From contig JAKSPT010000016.1 in the NCBI GenBank assembly GCA_024404495.1, forward strand, positions 1 through 61,901: a DNA stretch of 61,901 nucleotides, written 5' to 3'. Origin of the DNA: Lachnospiraceae bacterium (GTDB lineage: Bacteria; Bacillota; Clostridia; Oscillospirales; CAG-272). Made by a program: the position numbers and the translations under genes. Below are positions 48,654-56,990 of this stretch, in pieces (the stretch's first letter is position 1; every line of letters begins with the position of its first letter). Under the pieces are notes generated by a model that saw only the letters and a list, made by a program, of their open reading frames with translations, was not told the origin of the DNA and did not search any database.

Positions 48654-50129
48654 ATGAGCAGCAAAAACAAGACTGCGGAAGCCGGAAAGAAGAACTGGCT
48701 CCTGATCGTCGTCGCGGCGCTCCTTGCCCTTCTGCTGATCGGAGGCATCGCTTACGGCGTGCTCGACAGCACCGGCGCGCTTCAGAGAGGCCGTATCGCG
48801 ATGGAGACCGAGAACTTCGAGGTCACGAACACGATGATGACCTACTATTTCCGCACCCAGTACAATAATTTCGTCAATCAGTACGGTCAGTATCTCTCCT
48901 ATTTCGGGCTGGACACCTCCAAGTCCCTGAAATCCCAGTATTACGATACCGCGAAGACCACGACCTGGTTCGCTTACTTCATGGATTCCGCCGTCAGTCA
49001 GGCAGAAGAGACCCTGGCGCTCTGCGAGCAGGCAAAGAAGAATAATCTGAGCCTTGACGACAAGGACAAGAAGGATATCGACGACGCGATCGAAACCCTG
49101 AAAGCGTACGCGAAAATGTACGGAATGTCCGCGAACGAGTACGTCTCCGCGATGTACGGCAGCGGCGTCAAGGTAAAGGACGTCCGTGCCTGCTTCGAGC
49201 TTTCCCAGCTCGCCTCCAAACAGGCGAAGATCATGGAGGACTCTTACGTTTACGACGAGGCGGCACGTTCCGCGTACGCCGAGGAGCATAAGAGCAACTT
49301 CTACTCCGCCGAGTACCTGACCTACTCCTTCACCGCCGAGTACGACAAGGACGCCGACGACGCCGCGAAGACCGCGGCGAAGGAAGCGGCGAAGGCGCTT
49401 GCCGACGCGCTTGCCGAAAAGACCACCGAAGAAACCTTCTGGCAGGCGATCCACGACAAGAAGGTCGAGGACGCGAAGGCAGAGGCGAAGGAGGGCGAGG
49501 AACCCAAGGCCGTCGAGGACAAGGCGGACGATTACCGTTCCGCCAAGGCGTTCGGCGAGACCACCGATCTTGAAAAATGGCTGTTCGACTCCGAGCGCAA
49601 GGTCGGTGATACCACCGTCATCGAGGACGGCGACGATTACGACGTATATCTCGTGACCAAGACCGTTGCCAAGGAAGAGTATCTTACCGTCAACGTCCGT
49701 CACGTTCTGTTCGGCACCGAAGCGTACGACAGCAAGGACGCCGCAAAAGCCAAAGCACAGGAAGTTATGAATTCCTTCAAGGCGGGTACCGTCAACGAGG
49801 AAGAGTTCGCCAAGCTCGTCAAGGAATACTCCACCGATACCGGTTCCGTCGAAGAGGGCGGTCTCTATGAGAACGTCTACAAGGGACAGATGGTCGATTC
49901 CTTCAACGACTGGTGCTTCGACGAAGCGCGCAAAGCGGGCGACGTTGATCTCGTGGAAAGCGATTACGGCTGGCACCTGATGTATTACGTCGGCAACGGC
50001 GACGCAAAGTGGAGCATGGACGCCGATAACGCCCTCAAGAGCGACGCTTATCAGAAGGACCTCGAATCCTTCAAGGCAGCCTTCCCGATCACCGTCAACT
50101 ACGAAAACATCAATAAGATCGACGCGTGA
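48654..50129 (+). CDS. PrsA/SurA-like foldase with parvulin domain, membrane-anchored
   Basis: A 491-residue protein. A Lys-rich start and one membrane span (about 15-36) without a lipobox Cys anchor it by the N-terminus, so it is a signal-anchored protein, not a lipoprotein like classical PrsA. The long helical region (about 45-330, very Ala/Lys/Asp/Glu-rich) resembles the chaperone part of SurA-N/PrsA proteins. The parvulin peptidyl-prolyl isomerase domain is at about 345-455, with NVRHVLFGTEAY, EEEFAKLVKEYSTD, EEGGLYENVYKGQMV and GWHLMYYVG. It probably folds exported proteins outside the membrane. AAAGGAAC precedes the ATG. A heptamer array and a terminator follow. Confidence 0.85.
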   Translation: MSSKNKTAEAGKKNWLLIVVAALLALLLIGGIAYGVLDSTGALQRGRIAMETENFEVTNTMMTYYFRTQYNNFVNQYGQYLSYFGLDTSKSLKSQYYDTAKTTTWFAYFMDSAVSQAEETLALCEQAKKNNLSLDDKDKKDIDDAIETLKAYAKMYGMSANEYVSAMYGSGVKVKDVRACFELSQLASKQAKIMEDSYVYDEAARSAYAEEHKSNFYSAEYLTYSFTAEYDKDADDAAKTAAKEAAKALADALAEKTTEETFWQAIHDKKVEDAKAEAKEGEEPKAVEDKADDYRSAKAFGETTDLEKWLFDSERKVGDTTVIEDGDDYDVYLVTKTVAKEEYLTVNVRHVLFGTEAYDSKDAAKAKAQEVMNSFKAGTVNEEEFAKLVKEYSTDTGSVEEGGLYENVYKGQMVDSFNDWCFDEARKAGDVDLVESDYGWHLMYYVGNGDAKWSMDADNALKSDAYQKDLESFKAAFPITVNYENINKIDA

Positions 50130-50164
50130 GGAAAAAGTCTTAAGCCTTAAGTCATTAGCAGTAA
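50130..50164. repeat. Heptamer array after PrsA-like gene
   Basis: Units GGAAAAA, GTCTTAA, GCCTTAA, GTCATTA, GCAGTAA, starting directly after the stop codon and running into the terminator. Confidence 0.72.
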
Positions 50165-50189
50165 GCCCCCGGGGAACCGGGGGCTTTTT
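50164..50189 (+). terminator. Rho-independent terminator after PrsA-like gene
   Basis: AGCCCCCGG and CCGGGGGCT around GGAA, followed by TTTT. Confidence 0.9.
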
Positions 50190-50210
50190 CGTTCCGAAAG
50201 AGCAGTTTTC

Positions 50211-51047
50211 TTATTCCATGTTTTTCCTTAACCGTTCGAGCGCCGCCTTTTCGAGCCGGGAGACCTGCGCCTGCGAGATGCCGATCTCGGAGGCGATCTC
50301 GGTCTGGGTGCGTCCGCGGTAATACCGGAGGTACACGATCCGCCGTTCTCTGTCGTTCAGCGTTTTCAGCGCCTCCTTCAGTGCGATGCCCTCGATCCAG
50401 CTTTCCTCTCCGTTCTCCTTGTCCGAGATCACGTCCATCACCGAGAGCGTGTCCCCGCCGCCCTCCCCGGCGATCGGCTCGGAGAGGGAAACGGGATCGA
50501 CGATGGCGTCGAGCGCCTCGGCGACCTCGGCGGCTGTGACCGGGCGTACCGGGGGAAGACCGGGCTCGTCCGCGGCGCGTTTTTCAGCCTCGGCGTTGAG
50601 AAAGGCGGTGATCTCCTCCGCCGTCGGTTCGCCGGGGAGGCGCTTGGAGAGAAGCTCCTTCGCGGTCAGCGCCCGGTAGGCGAGGTCGCGTACCGAGCGG
50701 GAAACGCGCACGGCGGTGTTGTCGCGCAGGTAGCGTCTCACCTCGCCGACGATCATCGGGACGGCGTAGGTCGAGAATTTCACGTCCTGCGACAGATCGA
50801 AGTGATCGACCGCCTTGATCAGTCCCACGCAGCCGACCTGAAAGAGATCGTCGGGGTGCTCGCCCCGCGTGCCGGCGTACCGCCCGACGATCGAGAGGAC
50901 GAGGCGGAGGTTGCCGTCGATCAGCGTTTTTCTTGCCTCTTCGTCTCCTTCCCGCGCTTTTTTCATCAGCCCGCGCTTTTCGGCGTCGCTCAGCGTCGGC
51001 AGACGGGAGGTGTTGACCCCGCAGATCTCCACTTTTTTGAAATACAT
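50211..51047 (-). CDS. sigG: Sporulation sigma factor, SigG type
   Basis: A sigma-70-family factor of 278 residues. The start KVEICGVNTSRLP is the hallmark of sigma-G, the late forespore sigma factor. Region 2 has DDLFQVGCVGLIKAVDHFD and FSTYAVPMIVGEVRRYLRD; region 4 has LNDRERRIVYLRYYRGRTQT and EIGISQAQVSRLEKAALERL. Between regions 3 and 4 an insert (about 155-205, rich in Ala/Glu/Pro/Gly) makes it longer than usual. A sigma-F-type promoter lies in front (51082-51112), as in Bacillus subtilis sigG. The usual neighbours spoIIGA and sigE are absent. GAGGT precedes the ATG. Confidence 0.93.
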   Translation of the reverse strand: MYFKKVEICGVNTSRLPTLSDAEKRGLMKKAREGDEEARKTLIDGNLRLVLSIVGRYAGTRGEHPDDLFQVGCVGLIKAVDHFDLSQDVKFSTYAVPMIVGEVRRYLRDNTAVRVSRSVRDLAYRALTAKELLSKRLPGEPTAEEITAFLNAEAEKRAADEPGLPPVRPVTAAEVAEALDAIVDPVSLSEPIAGEGGGDTLSVMDVISDKENGEESWIEGIALKEALKTLNDRERRIVYLRYYRGRTQTEIASEIGISQAQVSRLEKAALERLRKNME

Positions 51048-51081
51048 CCGACTGACCTCTTTCCCGCAATTCGTTCGGTTT

Positions 51082-51112
51082 CAGTATTGCCGTCAGGAGG
51101 GGTCGATTATGC
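51082..51112 (-). promoter_or_regulatory. Sigma-F-type promoter of sigG
   Basis: On the complement: -35 GCATA (51108-51112), 16-base spacer, -10 GGCAATACTG (51082-51091), which fits the sigma-F consensus GGnRAnAHTR at every position. Confidence 0.7.
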
Positions 51113-51189
51113 AAAACGGCGGAATCCATATCTTTCCTCGCGGGGAGGTTGGCGATCCTGCAAAAAAATAAATAAATTCCCGAATGCTA

Positions 51190-51218
51190 TTGACAAACGG
51201 AGAACAATCGGATATAAT
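51190..51218 (+). promoter_or_regulatory. Sigma-A promoter of yceD-rpmF
   Basis: TTGACA (51190-51195), 17-base spacer, TATAAT (51213-51218). Confidence 0.9.
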
Positions 51219-51256
51219 ATTAGATGCGATATTTTGAGTCGGATGAGGTGGAATTC

Positions 51257-51826
51257 ATGATTCTTGATATGACGCCGATTCTGAACGGCAGCGCAACGAA
51301 GATCCCGTTCCGGTATGAATATACCCCGGGGGAAGCGATCGCGGAGGATATCGTCTTTCCCGCACCGGTAACGGTCAGCGGGGAGGTCGCCAATATGGCC
51401 GGTTATATGAAGCTGACTCTGTCAACAGATTTCTCCTATGATACAGAGTGCGCCAGATGCCTCGCCCCGATCCATAAGGAAATGCACCTTACGGTCGAGC
51501 GTGACGTCGCCGGGGAAAAGACGCTGGAAGAGGAAGACAACGACGATTACCTGATCTTCGGTCAGGACGGGCTGGATCTGGACGAGCCCGCGGAGGAGCT
51601 CCTGTTCGTCAATATTCCGATGCGGCATCTGTGCCGGGAGGACTGCTTGGGGCTTTGTCCCGGGTGCGGCAAGGATCTGAACGAAGGTCCCTGCTCCTGC
51701 GCGAAGAAAAAGACCGACCCGCGGCTTGCGATTCTGGGGCAGCTGCTTCAGAAAGACCCTGATACGGAATCAAATGATATTTCATTAACTGAAGGAGGTG
51801 CCACAAATGGCAGTACCGAAGAGTAA
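51257..51826 (+). CDS. yceD: YceD/DUF177-family protein
   Basis: A 189-residue protein of the YceD family, linked in bacteria and plastids to 23S rRNA accumulation or 50S assembly. FPAPVTVSGEVANMAGYMKL, the first metal-type pair CARCLAPI and DYLIFGQDGLDLDEPAEELL are typical; a second Cys cluster, CREDCLGLCPGCGKDLNEG, follows the conserved NIPMRHLC. As in most bacteria it is directly followed by rpmF, whose start lies inside its end (20-base overlap), so the two are coupled. The start ATG at 51257 follows GAGGTG and lies 39 bases after the -10 box. Confidence 0.92.
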   Translation: MILDMTPILNGSATKIPFRYEYTPGEAIAEDIVFPAPVTVSGEVANMAGYMKLTLSTDFSYDTECARCLAPIHKEMHLTVERDVAGEKTLEEEDNDDYLIFGQDGLDLDEPAEELLFVNIPMRHLCREDCLGLCPGCGKDLNEGPCSCAKKKTDPRLAILGQLLQKDPDTESNDISLTEGGATNGSTEE

Positions 51827-51995
51827 AACGTCGAAGGCAAGACGCGACAAGAGACGCTCCAGCGTCTGGAAGCTTCAGCTTCCCGGCATGATCAAGTGCC
51901 CGAAGTGCGGCGAATACGTGTTAGCACACAGAGTTTGTAAGTCTTGCGGAACCTACGCAGGAAAGACGATTATCGACCAGAAGGAAGAGGCTTAA
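51807..51995 (+). CDS. rpmF: Ribosomal protein L32
   Basis: A 62-residue large-subunit protein. MAVPKSKTSKARRDKRRSS is the standard L32 start, and the zinc ribbon CPKC...CKSC is intact (the Cys-plus form). GAAGGAGGTG within the end of yceD is its ribosome site. It is expressed with yceD and followed by a terminator. Confidence 0.98.
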   Translation: MAVPKSKTSKARRDKRRSSVWKLQLPGMIKCPKCGEYVLAHRVCKSCGTYAGKTIIDQKEEA

Positions 51996-52004
51996 CACAC
52001 CTCT

Positions 52005-52044
52005 AAGGGGCTGTCGCTGACGCAACAGTCCCTTTGGTTTTTTT
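52005..52044 (+). terminator. Rho-independent terminator of rpmF
   Basis: AAGGGGCTGT and ACAGTCCCTT (one G-T pair) followed by GGTTTTTTT. It ends 22 bases before the next start codon, so the following genes depend on read-through or a promoter not seen. Confidence 0.82.
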
Positions 52045-52066
52045 GAGAAGAACGCGGGGTGAAAAC

Positions 52067-53368
52067 GTGGTAACGGTCACGGGCGTGGAAAAGGGCTCCG
52101 CCGCCGAAAAGGCGGGCGCGAGAGCGGGGGATATTCTCCTTGAGATCAACGGGCATCCGATCGCGGACGTGCTCGATTACCGGTTTTTTCTCGCCGAAAA
52201 AGAGGTGACTCTCCTCCTGCATCGCGGGGAGGAGCTCGTCACGCTGAAAATAAACAAGGGCGAGTACGACGATATCGGGCTCGACTTTGCAACGTATCTG
52301 ATGGACGGAAAGCGCTCCTGCCGCAACGGCTGCGTGTTCTGCTTCATCGACCAGCTCCCGAAGGGGATGCGCGAGCCGCTCTATTTCAAGGACGACGATT
52401 CGCGGATGTCCTTTCTGATGGGAAATTACGTTACGCTCACCAACCTTTCGGAGGAGGAGACCGACCGCATCGCGCGGATGAAGACCTCCCCGATGAACAT
52501 TTCGGTCCACACGACCGATCCCGCCCTCCGCGTGAAGATGATGCGGAACAAGAACGCGGGAAAAATCATGGAGACCCTCCGCAAATTCGCGGCGGCGGGC
52601 ATCACGCTGCACTGTCAGATCGTCCTCTGCCGGGGGCTGAACGACGGGGAGGCGCTTGACCGCACGATGCGCGACCTTGCCTCGCTGTATCCGGCGATGG
52701 AAAGCTGCTCGGTCGTCCCCGCGGGGCTGACCGATCACCGCGAGGGACTCTATCCGCTCGAACCCTTTTCGCCGGAGGAATGCCGCGCTGTGATCGCGCA
52801 GGTGACGGCGTTTGCCGACGCCTGCCGGAAGAAATACGGCTCGCGGCTCTTCTTCGTCGGCGACGAGATGTACGTCCGGGGCAGGGTACCGCTCCCGAAG
52901 GAGGGGTACTACGAGGGCTACCCGCAGATCGAGAACGGCGTGGGGCTGATAAGGTCGATGAAGACCGAATTCGACCTCGCGATGAGCGATTTGACGCGGT
53001 ACGATCTGAAGAAAAAACGGAAGGTCACGATCGCCACCGGAAAGGCGGCGGCAGGCTTCCTGACCGCGCTCTCGCAGAAGATACGCGAGGCGGCGCCCGC
53101 GACCGAAATTACGGTGATCCCGATCGAAAACCGCTTCTTCGGGCACCTTATCACCGTTGCGGGGCTTCTCACCGGGCGCGACCTTACCGAACAGCTCCGG
53201 GGGAGGGACCTCGGCGACAGAGTGCTTCTTTCTGCGTCGATGCTCCGCCACGAGCGCGACCGCTTCCTCGACGATACGACGCCGGAGGAACTGGAAAAGG
53301 CGCTCGGCGTTCCGGTGATCTTTACCGAAAACGACGGATACGATTTTCTTGACCGTGTCCTGTACTGA
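52067..53368 (+). CDS. DUF512 protein: PDZ plus radical-SAM-like iron-sulfur domain
   Basis: A 433-residue protein. A PDZ-like domain comes first (about 1-65, EKGSAAEKAGARAGDILLEI). Next is a Cys cluster of the form CxxxCxxC (Cys85, Cys89, Cys92 in SCRNGCVFCFIDQLP) that probably binds a 4Fe-4S cluster as in radical SAM enzymes, then SVHTTDPALRVKMM and the DUF512 region. It is widely found next to der in Clostridia, as here (29 bases before der). Its biochemical role is not known. The start GTG at 52067 follows GGGGTG; the frame open to 52034 lies in the rpmF terminator. Confidence 0.9.
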   Translation: MVTVTGVEKGSAAEKAGARAGDILLEINGHPIADVLDYRFFLAEKEVTLLLHRGEELVTLKINKGEYDDIGLDFATYLMDGKRSCRNGCVFCFIDQLPKGMREPLYFKDDDSRMSFLMGNYVTLTNLSEEETDRIARMKTSPMNISVHTTDPALRVKMMRNKNAGKIMETLRKFAAAGITLHCQIVLCRGLNDGEALDRTMRDLASLYPAMESCSVVPAGLTDHREGLYPLEPFSPEECRAVIAQVTAFADACRKKYGSRLFFVGDEMYVRGRVPLPKEGYYEGYPQIENGVGLIRSMKTEFDLAMSDLTRYDLKKKRKVTIATGKAAAGFLTALSQKIREAAPATEITVIPIENRFFGHLITVAGLLTGRDLTEQLRGRDLGDRVLLSASMLRHERDRFLDDTTPEELEKALGVPVIFTENDGYDFLDRVLY

Positions 53369-53397
53369 CAGCATATTTTTGGAAAGGAACGAATATT

Positions 53398-54738
53398 ATG
53401 GCGAAACCGGTAGTTGCGATCGTCGGCAGACCGAACGTGGGCAAAAGCACCCTCTTCAACAAGCTGACCGGCAAGCGCATTTCGATCGTCGAGGACACCC
53501 CCGGCGTGACCCGCGACCGCATCTATTTTGAGGCGGAGTGGTGCGGACGGCAGATGATGCTGGTCGATACCGGCGGTATCGAGCCGAAGACCGACGACGT
53601 GATCCTGCGCCACATGAAGGAACAGGCGGAGATCGCCATCGAGACCGCGGACGTCATCCTGTTCATGACCGACGTCCGCACGGGCGTCACCGCCGACGAC
53701 AGAGACATCGCCGCGCAGCTCCGAAAGAGCGGCAAGCCGGTCGTTCTCGCGGTCAACAAGGTGGACACGATCGGCGATCTGCCCGCCGGATTCTACGAGT
53801 TCTACGAGCTGAACTGCACCGAGGGGCCCTTCCCGCTCTCCTCCATCCACGGCAACGGTACGGGCGATATCCTCGACGCCGTCGTCTCCTTCTTTCCGGA
53901 GGAGGACGAGACCGAGGAGGCGGAGGACGGCGCGATCCGCGTTGCCGTCATCGGCAAGCCGAACGCGGGCAAGAGCTCGATCGTCAATAAGATCCTCGGC
54001 GAGGACCGTATGATCGTTTCCGACGTCGCGGGCACGACGCGCGACGCGATCGACTCGAGGATCGAAAACGACCACGGCACCTATATCTTTATCGACACCG
54101 CGGGCATCCGACGCCAGAGCAAGGTGGAGGATAACGTGGAGCGCTACAGCGTCCTGCGCGCCAAGCTCGCCGTGGAACGCGCCGACGTCTGCCTGCTGAT
54201 GATCGACGCCTCGCAGGGCATCTCCGAGCAGGACGAAAAAATCGCCGGCATCGCCCACGAGGCGGGCAAGCCGACGATCATCGTCGTCAACAAATGGGAT
54301 CTGGTCGAAAAGGACAACAAAACGACCGGACAGTTCACCGAAAAGATCCGCATCGCGCTCTCCTATATGCCCTACGCGCCGATCGTTTTCGTTTCGGCAA
54401 AGACCGGACAGCGCGTCGTGAAGCTCTTCGACATGATCGACGACGTGTACGCACAGTCCACCAAGCGCGTGACGACCGGTATGCTCAACGACGTGCTGAA
54501 CGAGGCGACCACCCGCGTTCAGCCCCCGTCCGACAAGGGCAGATTCCTGAAGATCTACTATATGACGCAGAGCGGCATCCAGCCGCCCACCTTCGTCATT
54601 TTCTGCAACGACGCGCGCCTCTTCCATTTCTCCTATCAGCGGTATCTTGAAAACCAGATCCGCGAGGTCTTCGGGTTTGACGGCACTCCCGTGAAGCTCG
54701 TGATCCGTCAGCGCGGAGAAAGCGAGGACAAACCGTGA
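53398..54738 (+). CDS. der: Ribosome-assembly GTPase Der (EngA)
   Basis: A 446-residue double GTPase essential for 50S assembly. First G domain: GRPNVGKST (10-18), DTPGVTRDR and NKVD. Second: GKPNAGKSS (about 187-195), DVAGTTRDAI and NKWD. The KH-like C-terminal domain follows (TRVQPPSDKGRFLKIYYMTQ). GGAAAGGAACG precedes the ATG. It overlaps plsY by four bases. Confidence 0.98.
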   Translation: MAKPVVAIVGRPNVGKSTLFNKLTGKRISIVEDTPGVTRDRIYFEAEWCGRQMMLVDTGGIEPKTDDVILRHMKEQAEIAIETADVILFMTDVRTGVTADDRDIAAQLRKSGKPVVLAVNKVDTIGDLPAGFYEFYELNCTEGPFPLSSIHGNGTGDILDAVVSFFPEEDETEEAEDGAIRVAVIGKPNAGKSSIVNKILGEDRMIVSDVAGTTRDAIDSRIENDHGTYIFIDTAGIRRQSKVEDNVERYSVLRAKLAVERADVCLLMIDASQGISEQDEKIAGIAHEAGKPTIIVVNKWDLVEKDNKTTGQFTEKIRIALSYMPYAPIVFVSAKTGQRVVKLFDMIDDVYAQSTKRVTTGMLNDVLNEATTRVQPPSDKGRFLKIYYMTQSGIQPPTFVIFCNDARLFHFSYQRYLENQIREVFGFDGTPVKLVIRQRGESEDKP

Positions 54739-55421
54739 CCTTTCCGGATTTACGCATCAAGGGTCTGATCGGCTGGTATCTGGGGAACGGCTCGAAAACG
54801 ACGGTCGGGGGGATCGCGCTCCTGATCCTTGCCTTTCTCGTTCCGATCGCGGTGGGGTATTTCCTCGGCAGTCTGAATTTCAGCCTCATCATCTCGAAGA
54901 AAAAATTCGGTGAGGACGTCAGGGAGCACGGCAGCGGCAACGCCGGCACGACCAATATGCTCCGCACCTACGGCAAAACCGCGGCGGTGATGACCCTCCT
55001 CGGCGACTTCATGAAGGCGGTCGTGTCGGCTCTGATCGGCACGGTCTGCTTCGGAATGATGGGCGCGCACCTCGCGGGGCTTGCCTGCATCGTCGGGCAC
55101 GCCTTCCCGATCTACTATCACTTCAAGGGCGGGAAGGGCGTCGCCTGCGCGGCGGGGATGATCCTTGCGATCAGCCCGGTCACCTTCCTCATCCTGTTCC
55201 TCTTTTTCGCGATCATCGTCGGTTGGACGAAATACGTTTCGCTCGGCTCGATCATGTGTATGCTGCTCTATCCCGTTATCCTTGACAGCGTGGAGCCGAA
55301 GGGCGCGTGGATGATCGTTCCGATCCTCTGCACCGCGCTCGTGGTCTGGCTGCACAGAGAAAATATCAAGCGCCTGCGCGAGGGGAAGGAAAACAAGATC
55401 TCGTTCGGGAAGAAGAAGTGA
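54735..55421 (+). CDS. plsY: Acyl-phosphate glycerol-3-phosphate acyltransferase
   Basis: The membrane enzyme of the first step of phospholipid synthesis in most Gram-positives, transferring an acyl group from acyl phosphate to glycerol-3-phosphate. In 228 residues: about five hydrophobic spans, the SGNAGTTNMLR motif (about 67-77), VGHAFPIYYHFKGGKGVA (about 116-133) and the C-terminal HRENIKRLREGKENK motif. About 25 residues before the first span are extra compared with B. subtilis PlsY. The start is GTG within the der stop codon (GTGA overlap). The last codons merge into the longest heptamer array of the window. Confidence 0.95.
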   Translation: MTFPDLRIKGLIGWYLGNGSKTTVGGIALLILAFLVPIAVGYFLGSLNFSLIISKKKFGEDVREHGSGNAGTTNMLRTYGKTAAVMTLLGDFMKAVVSALIGTVCFGMMGAHLAGLACIVGHAFPIYYHFKGGKGVACAAGMILAISPVTFLILFLFFAIIVGWTKYVSLGSIMCMLLYPVILDSVEPKGAWMIVPILCTALVVWLHRENIKRLREGKENKISFGKKK

Positions 55422-55533
55422 AGGTTGAGACTTAAGCATGAAGTCTTAAGTCTTAAGTCTTAAGAAGAAGGAAACGGGGCATAAGGCATAAGGCTTAAGG
55501 CTTAAGGCTTAAGGCTTAAGACTTAAGACTAAA
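55415..55533. repeat. Longest heptamer array (17 units) after plsY
   Basis: From GAAGTGA (which contains the plsY stop codon) the array keeps 7-base phase through AGGTTGA, GACTTAA, GCATGAA, GTCTTAA three times, GAAGAAG, GAAACGG, GGCATAA twice, GGCTTAA four times, GACTTAA and GACTAAA. Confidence 0.85.
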
Positions 55534-55574
55534 AAGTCTTTTCCCTCAAAATACAAAAAAATTTCCGAAAAGTA

Positions 55575-55603
55575 TTGCAATTTCCAAAAGCGTGTGCTAT
55601 AAT
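55575..55603 (+). promoter_or_regulatory. Sigma-A promoter of rpmB
   Basis: TTGCAA (55575-55580), 17-base spacer, TATAAT (55598-55603) preceded by TGC. Confidence 0.85.
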
Positions 55604-55665
55604 ATCAAGGTATGATCCCCACATAATGAAAAAATAAAGTTGTATATAGACGGAGGTGTCCCCCA

Positions 55666-55848
55666 ATGGCAAAATGTGATATCTGCGGAAAGGGCGTTAC
55701 GTTCGGTCTGAACGTCTCCCACTCGAACCGCAAGACCAGCAGAATGTGGAAGCCCAACATCAGAACTGTGAAGTGCACGGTTGACGGTACCGCCAAGACC
55801 ATGCATCTCTGCTCCCGCTGCCTGCGTTCCGCCAAGGCGGCAAAATAA
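55666..55848 (+). CDS. rpmB: Ribosomal protein L28
   Basis: A 60-residue large-subunit protein. The zinc-type pairs CDIC and CSRC are present, as are GNNVSHSNRKT-like GLNVSHSNRKTSRMWKPN and the C-terminal LRSAKAAK end. GGAGGTG lies ahead of the ATG. It is transcribed alone from its own promoter; the palindrome at 55883-55903 follows. Confidence 0.97.
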   Translation: MAKCDICGKGVTFGLNVSHSNRKTSRMWKPNIRTVKCTVDGTAKTMHLCSRCLRSAKAAK

Positions 55849-55882
55849 AAAGCGAACCTTTTTATTTCCCGTTCTGCGGCAT

Positions 55883-55903
55883 TCACTGCCGGTCCGGCAG
55901 TGA
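55883..55903. repeat. Palindrome after rpmB
   Basis: TCACTGCCG and CGGCAGTGA around GTC, without a T-run. It may mark the 3' end of the rpmB message. Confidence 0.5.
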
Positions 55904-55958
55904 CCATCCATGATCCGGAAAACACAAGATCCGACTGGCGGGCGAGCCCGGTAACACG

Positions 55959-56660
55959 ATGAACGAGTTTGTCTTTGTTGATTACCGTCTTTCCGAGGAT
56001 TGCCTTGCGGCGTTTCGCCGTATGGGCTTTGTCGTGATTCGTCTGCCATCGTTCCGGAAACTACCTGCGCCGGTCGCGGCGCATCCCGATATGCTGATCT
56101 GCCGCGTAGGGGAGACGCTTCTCCTCCCGGCGGAATATCTGGATGCCCACCGGCGCTGTTTTTCTGATTACGGTCTTCCGGTCGAGGGGGTAGAGGAGCC
56201 CTTTTCCCCCGACTATCCGAACGACGTGCGCCTGAACTGCCTGATCCTGCCCGACGGCACCGTGATCGGGAAGGAGGGTGCGGTCGCGCGGAAGATCCTC
56301 GAACGGGCGACGCGCTTCGTTCCCTGCCGGCAGGGCTATACCCGCTGCTCGACCTGCCTTTTCGGCGAAAAGGCGGCGGTCACGGCTGACCCGTCGGTGG
56401 AAAAGGCGCTGTCCTCGCTCGGTTACGACGTACTGAAGATATCTCCGGGCGGCATCCCGCTTCCCGGCTACGACACGGGCTTTATCGGCGGCTGCGGCGG
56501 ACAACTGAAAAAGGACAGATACGCCTTCTTCGGCGCGCTGTCCCGTCACAGCGATCGGCGTGCGAACCGTTCCCTTGCCCTGCGTTACGGCGAGACGCTG
56601 ACCTCCATGACGGAGGAGGCGCTCACGGATCACGGCGGCTTCGTGACCTTCCGGTTCTGA
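55959..56660 (+). CDS. DUF6873-like protein of the GME (guanidine-modifying enzyme) fold
   Basis: A 233-residue cytoplasmic protein. Segments DVRLNCLILPDGTVIGKEG, CRQGYTRCSTCLF, ADPSVEKALSSLGYDVLKIS and LPGYDTGFIGGCGG read as the repeated beta-beta-alpha-beta units of the arginine-deiminase/GME fold (DUF6873 group). The late Cys in IGGCGG is where these enzymes place their nucleophile, and several further Cys (CSTC) may bind metal. Substrate unknown. The ribosome site is weak (GCGAGC), so expression is probably low. Confidence 0.62.
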   Translation: MNEFVFVDYRLSEDCLAAFRRMGFVVIRLPSFRKLPAPVAAHPDMLICRVGETLLLPAEYLDAHRRCFSDYGLPVEGVEEPFSPDYPNDVRLNCLILPDGTVIGKEGAVARKILERATRFVPCRQGYTRCSTCLFGEKAAVTADPSVEKALSSLGYDVLKISPGGIPLPGYDTGFIGGCGGQLKKDRYAFFGALSRHSDRRANRSLALRYGETLTSMTEEALTDHGGFVTFRF

Positions 56661-56690
56661 AAGCCGTCGTTGTCCCCGAAAACGGGGCGA

Positions 56691-56990
56691 TCAGGCTTCG
56701 GGCTCTTCGCTGAAGCCGTTTGCGGCCTCTTCCTCCAGCGCCTTGTCGTAAGCGGCGATCACCGCGTTCTCAAGCGCGGCGCGGAATTCCGAATTGATCG
56801 GGTGAACGATGTCACGGTAGGTATTGTCGGGATTCTTTCTGCTTGGCATAACGATAAAGAAATGATCTCTCGCGTGAATGACCTTCACGTCGTGGACCGC
56901 GATCTGATTGTCAAGAGTGATCGAAACGACCGCTTTCATCGGTCCGTCGTCGTGGAACAGCTTACGGACCTTAATGTCTGTGATGACCAT
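56691..56990 (-). CDS. spoVG: SpoVG
   Basis: A 99-residue RNA- and DNA-binding regulator conserved in Firmicutes, named for its effect on the spore cortex. VITDIKVRKLFHDDGPMKAVVSIT, VIHARDHFFIVMPSRKNPDNTY and DIVHPINSEFRAALENAVIAAY are diagnostic when read in parts, with a short acidic tail. An 8-base hairpin (AGCTTTCA / TGAAAGCT, 57002-57023 region) lies directly before the weak TAAGGT ribosome site and may tune translation. The promoter is not clear; no sigma-H site was found. Confidence 0.95.
   Translation of the reverse strand: MVITDIKVRKLFHDDGPMKAVVSITLDNQIAVHDVKVIHARDHFFIVMPSRKNPDNTYRDIVHPINSEFRAALENAVIAAYDKALEEEAANGFSEEPEA

Noticed and set aside
55415..55533. CRISPR or coding repeat
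   Set aside because: The period is 7 with no spacers, and stop codons occur in the units.
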